This document shows, piece after piece, positions 56,999-64,000 of a stretch of 64,000 nt of DNA; within the stretch, counting starts at the first letter, position 1, and every line of letters starts with the position of its first letter. This DNA comes from a virus: positions 18,857 to 82,856 of the IMG/VR virus record IMGVR_UViG_3300031227_000028; one strand, 5' to 3'. The notes under the pieces are model-generated. The model saw only the letters and a program-made list of their open reading frames with translations, made no database searches and had not been told where the DNA came from. Both the position numbers and the translations under genes were made by a program.

Positions 56999-58231
56999 TT
57001 AATATTGTAATCTTTTATATTTGTTTAAATCGTTTAAGCTTAATTCAATATCTCCTGATTCACTAACTCCAAATTTAAGTCCTTCATAAACGTTTTCTTT
57101 ATTTTCGTTTTTTTCTGGGCTTATTTGTCCTTGTGTTTCATCAACATTTTCTTCTGCTTCTTGATTTGTTGTACCTTCTTCTGTTTCAGTTGGTTCTACA
57201 GTTGCTTCTGGTTCTACAGTTGCTTCTGGTTCTACAGTTGCTTCTGGTTCTACAGTTGCTTCTGGTTCTACAGTTGCTTCTGGTTCTACAGTTGCTTCTG
57301 GTTCATCAACTTCTTCAACTTCTTCAACTTCTTTAGTTACTATTTTATCTAATTCTTCTAAAAGAATATTGATTACTTCTTCACTTAAAGTTGAAATGTC
57401 TCTAGGTTCTATATTTTTTTCTTTAGCTTTTGTAGCATAAGTTTCTCTTAAAACATTTAATTTTTCTTCTTTAATCTGTTCAAGTTGTTTATTAGCAATT
57501 TCTAGTTCTTCTTCTTTAGCAATTAATTCACTATTTTTTGCTTCTAAATCAGCTTTTACCTGATTAAGTTCTTCTTCAGCCATATTTTCGACCTCCTTAA
57601 GTTTATCTGAATGAGTTTGACTGTTAGTTTTTTTTAAATTTTCAATAACAGAATTTTTATTTTTAATGAATTCATCTTTGATTCCACTAAAACTTTCCAT
57701 TGCAGCCAAAGCAAAAGTTGCATTTTGGTCGGCTGGAACTGCTACTAGAGATAATTCTACAAATTGAACTCCTCTCATAATAAACATTTCATCTTGTCCT
57801 TTTTCTGGGTCTGCTTCAATCCAATCTACTTTTTTAACATATGCACCAACAGATACTGAATTAACTAAATTCTTTTCAATTTTATTAATTATATCTTCAT
57901 CCATAACAGTAGCTTCAAAATCGATTCTTTTATCTTTAGAATTAAATTTTGATTTTACAACTTTCCCAACTATATTATCTATAATAGCATTGTGGTCTTT
58001 CAATAAAGGTTTACCCTCTAATGAAGGAGCAGCTGGTTTAAGTTCTTCTGCTAAGAATGTATGCCCATTTAAAGTAGTAGTTTCGTTAATAGCAACACCT
58101 TTAATTGTGAATTCTTTGTCGCCCATATCATCAGGATTATCAGATTCATTAACCTTAGACTTTCCATTAATAAATTCAGAAATAGGTACATTAAAATTCA
58201 GCTTAATGTTTTCATTAAATTCTTCTTCCAT
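56999..58231 (-). CDS. HK97-family prohead protease fused to scaffold
   Basis: The gene encodes 410 residues from the ATG at 58231, behind CGGTGAAATTT; a TTG 12 codons upstream is less likely. The protease part (about 35-200) has LLKDHN with H80 and VNSVSVGAYV with the candidate serine at 125 or 127, plus FVELSLVAVPADQNA, as in family S78. After a coiled coil (about 225-280) comes a run of six VEPEAT-type repeats and an acidic tail, a scaffold-like region. It cleaves itself and the capsid protein during maturation. Confidence 0.87.
   Translation of the reverse strand: MEEEFNENIKLNFNVPISEFINGKSKVNESDNPDDMGDKEFTIKGVAINETTTLNGHTFLAEELKPAAPSLEGKPLLKDHNAIIDNIVGKVVKSKFNSKDKRIDFEATVMDEDIINKIEKNLVNSVSVGAYVKKVDWIEADPEKGQDEMFIMRGVQFVELSLVAVPADQNATFALAAMESFSGIKDEFIKNKNSVIENLKKTNSQTHSDKLKEVENMAEEELNQVKADLEAKNSELIAKEEELEIANKQLEQIKEEKLNVLRETYATKAKEKNIEPRDISTLSEEVINILLEELDKIVTKEVEEVEEVDEPEATVEPEATVEPEATVEPEATVEPEATVEPEATVEPTETEEGTTNQEAEENVDETQGQISPEKNENKENVYEGLKFGVSESGDIELSLNDLNKYKRLQY
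57194..57303. repeat. 18-bp tandem repeat encoding VEPEAT
   Basis: Six near-identical copies of tctacagttgcttctggt lie within the scaffold part of the protease gene (minus-strand coding). They encode an acidic, proline-spaced linker. Copy number is likely to vary. Confidence 0.88.
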
Positions 58232-58267
58232 AAATTTCACCGGTAATTTATAATTATTATAAACCAA

Positions 58268-58305
58268 ATAATGTTTATAAATGTAATATTAAATAATATT
58301 ATTTA
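58268..58305 (-). promoter_or_regulatory. Candidate late promoter upstream of the protease gene
   Basis: On the minus strand, TATTACATTTATAAACATT gives a TATA-like box (TTTATAAA) about 40 bases before the protease ATG, in the only sizeable gap of the virion operon. It may drive the head and tail genes. Confidence 0.45.
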
Positions 58306-58307
58306 AG

Positions 58308-58610
58308 TTATCCAAATGGTCTAAATATAGCAATAATACTTACTATAAAAGCTAAAAACGCTATAAAAATATTAATTTTATTTATATTAGTATTTGGCTT
58401 GGCTTCCATTTCAGCTTTATTGGCGGCTAATGCAGGACATTCAACTTGTCTTGTTTCTAATGCATTAATTTTTAGTTGTGCGTCGGCTATTTTACCATTA
58501 GTAAATTTAGCTCTTTCGTCTATACTATCTAATTTTTCTCTAGAATATTCTGCAAAGTCATCAAACTTTTGACCTAATATTGCTATTGTAACTTTTGTTT
58601 CTCCTACCAT
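58308..58610 (-). CDS. Coiled-coil protein with C-terminal membrane helix (XhlA/holin-accessory-like)
   Basis: The gene encodes 100 residues from the ATG at 58610; a GTG three codons upstream is possible. Residues to about 60 are coiled coil (KFDDFAEYSREKLDSIDERA), then a hydrophobic helix IFIAFLAFIVSIIAIF ends the chain. This layout matches XhlA-type lysis accessories and other membrane-linked phage proteins. No endolysin was seen in the window. Confidence 0.6.
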   Translation of the reverse strand: MVGETKVTIAILGQKFDDFAEYSREKLDSIDERAKFTNGKIADAQLKINALETRQVECPALAANKAEMEAKPNTNINKINIFIAFLAFIVSIIAIFRPFG

Positions 58611-58824
58611 TCGTATCACTGTATATTATTTCTGTTTTTATTCTTTCAAAAAATTTTATTTCTGCTTCATTAAGTTTATTTATATAAGAACAATAATTAT
58701 ATAATCCAATTTGTCCTTTATATGATTGTAATATTTTTTTACTACTATTAATATATTCTAAATCATTATCTTGAGATAATCTAGTTATTATATTCAAATA
58801 ACTTAACTGTTCATCAAGTGTCAT
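58561..58824 (-). CDS. Hypothetical protein
   Basis: The gene encodes 87 residues, helical, with SYLNIITRLSQDNDLEYINS. It overlaps the downstream membrane protein by about 50 bases in another frame. Not recognised. Confidence 0.5.
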   Translation of the reverse strand: MTLDEQLSYLNIITRLSQDNDLEYINSSKKILQSYKGQIGLYNYCSYINKLNEAEIKFFERIKTEIIYSDTNGRRNKSYNSNIRSKV

Positions 58825-59388
58825 TTATTCTCTTAATACACAATTACCATTAGGAATATTTTCACAAGTATATATTACACCATCTTTGGTTAATGTAAAA
58901 TATTTATTTTCAGCTATTATTATTTTTTCGTGTTCAAGTTCATTTATAGTTGAATGATAAATAACTCGTTTTCCATTCCATTTAATAATAATAGTTTCAT
59001 TATCTAATGATTCTATTTCTACATCTGTAAATAATTCTAAATCGTCTACAGGGTCTTGATTAACTGGAAGTGTTGAATTAATTTCTATAATAGCTGATTC
59101 ATTTATGGTTAAATTATAATCATCTATAAAATCTATAGTCTTAACCCACTGGCCTTTGGCTCCTTCTGTAGAATAACACCTAATATAATCTGTAGTATTT
59201 TCTTCATAAGGATATGCAGTCAAAGCTGTTGAACTAATACCACCATAAAAAATACCAGTTTCATTATTGACATCACATGTATACATATTATTTATTTCTT
59301 CTGTTGAGAATGTATTTAACCCTATTCCACCCACAGCTAATGTTAATATTACAAACATTCCTATAATTCCATAATCTTTATTTTCCAT
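58825..59388 (-). CDS. Membrane-anchored extracytoplasmic protein
   Basis: The gene encodes 187 residues. A hydrophobic helix (IIGMFVILTLAVGGIGL) near residues 8-24 is followed by a beta-rich domain with four or five cysteines and many N-x-S/T sites. It is probably exposed outside the cell or on the virion. It lies directly downstream of the tail-fibre gene. Function unknown. Confidence 0.55.
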   Translation of the reverse strand: MENKDYGIIGMFVILTLAVGGIGLNTFSTEEINNMYTCDVNNETGIFYGGISSTALTAYPYEENTTDYIRCYSTEGAKGQWVKTIDFIDDYNLTINESAIIEINSTLPVNQDPVDDLELFTDVEIESLDNETIIIKWNGKRVIYHSTINELEHEKIIIAENKYFTLTKDGVIYTCENIPNGNCVLRE

Positions 59389-59389
59389 T

Positions 59390-62300
59390 TTAGCACCATG
59401 AGTAAGTATTATTATTATACTTACATAACTCTTCTTTAAGCATATTATTTTCCTCTTGTAATCGTTGTATCATTTCTGTATTTAATGCTATTATACCCCA
59501 ATATTCTGGACTTGTAGCTATTATGTCAGTAGAGTTTGTTTCATTATTATATTCTTGAGTATATCCAGATAATAATGGGTCTGCTTTAGCTAAGTCTTGA
59601 GCTATAAATCCATATTCAGTAAAATTACCATGCTCTTCATCCCATGTATATTTGAATGGAGTTATTTCATTATAATTTTCTTCTGTCATATTAATACTCT
59701 TTCTTAACTCTTCTGGTTTATATCTTCCGTCAGAAGAACAATCACCAATTTGACTTCCACCTGAACCATCCCAACATAATGGGTCTGAACCTACAGCTGA
59801 TAATGTTTCAACATATAAATTTCCATTAACATCTAAAGTGGCTAAAGGGTATCTTGATACTACACCAACTAAAGTTTTACTAGATGCAGTTGGATTTAAC
59901 ATTAGATATTCCGTTCCTGCTCTTACTGGTTTAACATATGAATATCCATTAGTACTTTCATATCCTATATCTACATGATTAGTACCATCCTTTCCTATTC
60001 TAAATCTTGACCCAAATGTATTATGAAACATAGTAGCACTAGTTGAATTAATATATAATTGGTCTTCGTGAGATTCTGAAAACATGCTTATATATTCAAA
60101 CCCTTCATCTATATATAATATTCCATCTCCAACATTTAAGTCGTCCCCTACATCAAGTTCACCGTCAATATTTAAATCTTCTCCTATATCAATACTACCG
60201 TCTACTTCTAAACTATCCACACCAAAATGAGCTTTAGTATCTCCACCAAATACTGCTTCATTAGTTATTCCTGTGCTTACAGCAGTCAATATATTACTTC
60301 CACTACTAACTATTCTTCCAGAAAAATATGCTCCAGATGTCTCAGGATATGCATTACCAGTATATTTTATTGCTACATAACTAACACCATCATAAGTAAC
60401 TGTAACTAATGAATATGTTTCGCTTGTTTGTGTAACTTGTAATGTTTTTAAAGTTCCACCAAACATTGAAGATGTACCAGAAGTAACAATTACATCTACA
60501 ATTGCTGATTGATAATTACCAGATGTTCTGTCCATTGTGATTCTTCCATTAACATCATTATTAGCTCCATTAACTACTAAAAGAATATATTGAGGATTTG
60601 CATTCTCAACCATTTGAAAAAGACGATTGACATAATGACCTTGTGCCATTTTAATATTGGTTATATCACCAGTAACAGTTAAATCATCCGCAATAGTAAC
60701 TGCAGTTGTACTTGCAGTTATTTTTGTAACTCCAGCTCTTTGTAATAATAAATTTGCGTCATAAGAACTGAATGCGTCATCAACACTCCATACCGGTTGA
60801 TTAAAAATAAATTTTGCTCTATCAGTGTAAATATGTGCCCAACCAGTATTTAATGGTGTAAAAGTAATATAACCTCGAGGATTAGTTAATTTTAATCCCG
60901 CAGAAGTATCACCATCAAAAGTGATACTTACAGACTCTAATGTTTCGTCATCTAATTGTATTTTACCAACTACTTCTAATGCTTCAGAAGGAGTTGTTGT
61001 TCCAATTCCCACATCACCTGTTACAAAAGTAGCATCTCCTGAACTATTAGTCCAAATACCACCTGAGATACCAGTTAATAAAGAACCATCACCGTGATAT
61101 TGAACTGCAGTTATATCTCCTGTAGTAGTTAAATCTCCACTAGTACTAAATTTTACCATAGCTGGATTACCACTAGGTGTTGCTGAAGTTCCATAATTAA
61201 TATTTAAACTTCCATCTCCACCACCTAATATATTTGTTTGTCTTATAATATTCCAAGAATTTTCAAAAACTGTACCATCTACTTGTTTTAAATCTATACC
61301 ACTACCCCAAGTTCCTGCTTCTGTTGAAACAATATCTAAATAAGAATCTTCTCCAACAATAGCCACATCAGATGAAGAAGCCCAATCTGTTCCTAAATCA
61401 TTTTGTTCTATTTGTAATAACGCTGTAGGACTAGCAGTTCCTATTCCAACATTACCATTATCAGCCTCAATAAAAAACAAAGTTTCCATATTAGTAACAA
61501 GAGTTCCTGCTGTAGTAGCTTGTGCAGAAGCAGCTAAAAATTCTAAATCAGCACCAGTTTTAAAAACACTTCTTATAATGTTCGAACTAGTTGTTGAATC
61601 ATATCCTGATGTTGCATTATCTGGTTCTACCCCATAACCTAATGCCCAATCTGAAGAAGACCTTTCTGTTCCAAGAGTATTTATTGTACCAGTACCATAA
61701 TGTGCTTTTAATACAGTAGAGCCTGTTGTGGAAGATAATTCGTTCCCAGCAGTTATAACTCCTGCAACATCTAATGCTTCAGATGGACTATCAGTTCCAA
61801 TTCCTACATTGTTTGTTGTTGAATCAAGTGTCATGATATTAGTACCATCAGAAAAAAATAATTTAGCATCATCATTTACAACTTCAAAATAACCTTCTGT
61901 ATTTGTTAATATTAATTTTGTAGGATTTGCTGCGCTAGATTCTATCTCTGCATATTGTGCACCTGAACCATAAACATGTAAATGTTCTTGAGGAGTTGTT
62001 GTTCCAATTCCTACATTTCCATCATTCTGGAATACCACCGATGCACCTGTACCATAATAGAATCGTAAATCATCTGCGTTTGCAATGATTGAATACTTTT
62101 CAGCTTGTCCTGTATCATTAATAACAATTCCAGCACCTATAGAATCTTCAATTTCTAAAACTGTATATCCTGCCGAGATAGGAGAAGCAGGTGAAGTAGT
62201 TCCAATTCCTACATTTCCTCCTGAGAGAACTCTCAGCTTTTCAGAACCACCTGCTACAAGATACAAATCATCATCGTCAGCCCCTATAGATACGTAAGTA

Positions 62301-64000
62301 GTACCTGTGGTTCCATCATCCATAAAACTAATTTGGCCCGTATCATCTGTACTTTCAAACACAGCAGCTGTATTTATTGTGCTAGAATTAACATGAAGTC
62401 TTTTTTCTGGACTACTAGTTCCTATTCCAACATTTCCATCACTTGTAATTCTCATATGTTCATCAGATATTGAAACTTCGGTAGTATCAGCATCAGCATT
62501 ACCAGCAAATATTAAATCGCCAATTCCAAATGCTCCAGTTTCTATATGAGCAATCATAGTTTTCAGATTTGCTACTTGTCCTAATGGCATTGAACCTAAT
62601 TTTAATCCTACTAAATCACCAGAAACACTATGGTCATCATGTATTCTTATAAAAGTAGAACCGTTATAGTCATGCAAACTTAGTAATTCTTCTGGGGCAT
62701 CATTTTGCATTCCAACATTTCCTGATTGAAGAAAAACCATTTTAGTATCAATAGCAGTTAAATCATCTTGTACAGTTTGTATATATAAATTTCCATTATT
62801 GACTTTTAAATCCCAATTTTCATCCACCGTAACTCTGTCTTCCAAAAGATATAATGTAGGTCCAGCATCTTCAATTATAATATCGCCATCCTTAACTTCT
62901 AATTTAGCTCCAGGACTATCTGTTCCAATTCCAACGTCTCCATTTTCATCTATAATTACAGCAGTATTCCAAGTTATATCGGCCCCTGCTGTTCCTGAAC
63001 CTGCAACTGAAAAAACATGTTTTCCACTTAATTGATAATAAAGCGATGCTTCATCAGTTGAGATATATTCCCAGCTTCCATCTGTATCAAGATTAGTATT
63101 TTGTCCTAAATTTAAAGACTTTCCAGTTCCCAAAGCAGTTGCACCTGCGATAAATTGATTTGCTCCAAGAGTTAAAGAAGTAAAACCTGCATCAGTTGCT
63201 AAGGGAGTTGTAACTCCAAACCCTACATTTCCACCATTAAACCAAGTATGCCCACTTGCATTTAATATTATTTTAGGGATATCGGTTATGTCAGTTAAGA
63301 TAATGCTTTCATTTACTCGCATTTCACCAACACTTGTTACATTAACTTGTCCTCTGAAAACTGCGTTACCATTAATTGTTAAATCATTAAATTGGACATC
63401 ACTTGTAGTTAAAACATTTTGATTCATATCATAAAGTTCATTATCTCCTTGTCCAGTATTTAATGTAGGAGCATCAAGAGTTCCAATAACTTCTACTGCT
63501 TTTTTGAATGATATAATACCACTTTGTTTTATTCCATATGCTTGTTGGTCAGTACTACCTGCACCTTCACTCCATAATTGAAGTTCGTTATTGTCGCCAG
63601 AACCACTTCCAAGATATTTCCAATACCAACCATATCCATTATATCCAAAATCGATATTCATATCAGAACCACCATCACCAGTTCCTACTTGAAAAATTAC
63701 ATCCCCTGTAGTCGGATAAACAACATGAAGTTTTGCAGCTGGGCTAGTTGTTCCAATTCCTATTCTATCATTACTAGAATCTATTTTTAAAGTATCTGTA
63801 TCAAAAGTATAATTTCCTGTTCCAGTATCTCCAGTATTTAATAAATATCTATCATCTGATTCTGTATTATTATAATAATCAGATTTATCAGCAGACCAAT
63901 TTCCTAAACTAGAAGCAATTGGTTCTGTTATATCTGCATATAATAAATTTGCTTCAGTTGTTGTTGAATAATCAGATTTATCAGCAGACCAATTTCCTAA
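59390..64000 (-). CDS. Tail fibre with C-terminal peptidase S74 (intramolecular chaperone), 5' end outside window
   Basis: The frame is open from the TAG/TAA end at 59390 to the right edge, over 1,530 codons; the ATG at 63661 is internal, since upstream codons read on without a stop (including LHVVYPTTGDVIFQVGTGDG). The body has many NVGIGTTSP-type repeats, as in fibres with trimeric beta-helical shafts. The C-terminus has SSDGRYKPEELRKSIN with the Ser and Lys of the S74 dyad, FTEYGFIAQDLAKADP, and a coiled coil ending in QRLQEENNMLKEEL. S74 domains fold the trimer and cleave themselves off. Probably the receptor-binding fibre. Confidence 0.87.
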   Translation of the reverse strand, partial: LGNWSADKSDYSTTTEANLLYADITEPIASSLGNWSADKSDYYNNTESDDRYLLNTGDTGTGNYTFDTDTLKIDSSNDRIGIGTTSPAAKLHVVYPTTGDVIFQVGTGDGGSDMNIDFGYNGYGWYWKYLGSGSGDNNELQLWSEGAGSTDQQAYGIKQSGIISFKKAVEVIGTLDAPTLNTGQGDNELYDMNQNVLTTSDVQFNDLTINGNAVFRGQVNVTSVGEMRVNESIILTDITDIPKIILNASGHTWFNGGNVGFGVTTPLATDAGFTSLTLGANQFIAGATALGTGKSLNLGQNTNLDTDGSWEYISTDEASLYYQLSGKHVFSVAGSGTAGADITWNTAVIIDENGDVGIGTDSPGAKLEVKDGDIIIEDAGPTLYLLEDRVTVDENWDLKVNNGNLYIQTVQDDLTAIDTKMVFLQSGNVGMQNDAPEELLSLHDYNGSTFIRIHDDHSVSGDLVGLKLGSMPLGQVANLKTMIAHIETGAFGIGDLIFAGNADADTTEVSISDEHMRITSDGNVGIGTSSPEKRLHVNSSTINTAAVFESTDDTGQISFMDDGTTGTTYVSIGADDDDLYLVAGGSEKLRVLSGGNVGIGTTSPASPISAGYTVLEIEDSIGAGIVINDTGQAEKYSIIANADDLRFYYGTGASVVFQNDGNVGIGTTTPQEHLHVYGSGAQYAEIESSAANPTKLILTNTEGYFEVVNDDAKLFFSDGTNIMTLDSTTNNVGIGTDSPSEALDVAGVITAGNELSSTTGSTVLKAHYGTGTINTLGTERSSSDWALGYGVEPDNATSGYDSTTSSNIIRSVFKTGADLEFLAASAQATTAGTLVTNMETLFFIEADNGNVGIGTASPTALLQIEQNDLGTDWASSSDVAIVGEDSYLDIVSTEAGTWGSGIDLKQVDGTVFENSWNIIRQTNILGGGDGSLNINYGTSATPSGNPAMVKFSTSGDLTTTGDITAVQYHGDGSLLTGISGGIWTNSSGDATFVTGDVGIGTTTPSEALEVVGKIQLDDETLESVSITFDGDTSAGLKLTNPRGYITFTPLNTGWAHIYTDRAKFIFNQPVWSVDDAFSSYDANLLLQRAGVTKITASTTAVTIADDLTVTGDITNIKMAQGHYVNRLFQMVENANPQYILLVVNGANNDVNGRITMDRTSGNYQSAIVDVIVTSGTSSMFGGTLKTLQVTQTSETYSLVTVTYDGVSYVAIKYTGNAYPETSGAYFSGRIVSSGSNILTAVSTGITNEAVFGGDTKAHFGVDSLEVDGSIDIGEDLNIDGELDVGDDLNVGDGILYIDEGFEYISMFSESHEDQLYINSTSATMFHNTFGSRFRIGKDGTNHVDIGYESTNGYSYVKPVRAGTEYLMLNPTASSKTLVGVVSRYPLATLDVNGNLYVETLSAVGSDPLCWDGSGGSQIGDCSSDGRYKPEELRKSINMTEENYNEITPFKYTWDEEHGNFTEYGFIAQDLAKADPLLSGYTQEYNNETNSTDIIATSPEYWGIIALNTEMIQRLQEENNMLKEELCKYNNNTYSWC

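Noticed and set aside
57125-57352. Plus-strand frames with Phe/Leu/Gln-rich repeats
   Set aside because: They are antisense readings of the VEPEAT repeat in the protease gene and have no ribosome site or protein-like composition.

Overview
This window looks like part of a large, AT-rich tailed virus (Caudoviricetes-type) that infects an archaeon. The archaeal signs are a replisome of archaeal type (MCM-like helicase, AEP primase, family B polymerase, PCNA-like clamp, RFC-like loader), repeated BRE/TATA-like promoters of the form aaac(a/c)tttatata, and tRNA introns placed 3' of the anticodon as in archaea. The tailed-virus signs are an HK97-fold capsid protein, a prohead protease, a tape-measure protein, a tail tube protein, a tail-assembly chaperone with a -1 frameshift signal, and a peptidase-S74 tail fibre. 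A DUF2683-like ribbon-helix-helix protein, a tRNA-Ile(TAT) and secreted repeat proteins are weak hints of a DPANN-like host; that part is inference.

Layout. 1-2140 (minus): a small operon led by a ribbon-helix-helix protein. 2141-2885: an intergenic region rich in repeats and palindromes, a candidate replication origin, beside the MCM-like helicase gene. 2886-27451 (plus): the early/replication region. It holds many small proteins, a glycosyltransferase-methyltransferase fusion, a primase, a nuclease-helicase fusion, PCNA, the clamp loader, a queuosine-precursor transporter, two tandem TGT/DpdA-like transglycosylases, a GNAT-like protein, DNA polymerase B, a RecU-like nuclease and an ATP-dependent ligase. 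27643-30984: 22 tRNA genes covering all 20 amino acids, two with introns, interleaved with three protein genes and several possible structured RNAs. 31107-38867 (plus): a second AEP-like protein, a class II (bacterial-type) CCA-adding enzyme, small regulators, three glycosyltransferases and a methyltransferase. 38853-64000 (minus): the virion genes, from a peptidase-S74 fibre (cut by the right edge) through protease, decoration protein, capsid, connectors, tail tube, chaperones, tape measure, hub, secreted glycoprotein-like proteins, and a T5 A1-like phosphoesterase at the far end. Terminase large subunit and portal were not found and are presumably outside the window.

The most interesting system is at 16532-22192. 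A queuosine-precursor transporter is followed by two complete TGT/DpdA-like paralogues, both ending in PIP-box-like tails (QKGLFDF and QKGLFEF). The neighbouring DNA polymerase and a presumed clamp-loader subunit also end in a clamp-binding-like tail (GLDKWF). The virus encodes its own PCNA. The simplest reading is that salvaged 7-deazaguanine is inserted into viral DNA by enzymes tethered to the sliding clamp, so that modification travels with replication. A GNAT-like protein follows directly and could decorate the base further. No preQ0 biosynthesis genes are seen in the window.

A second theme is translation: a tRNA for every amino acid together with a CCA-adding enzyme to mature them, because no tRNA gene encodes CCA. 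No computation or database search was run. Product calls rest on motifs read by eye, and intron boundaries are approximate.
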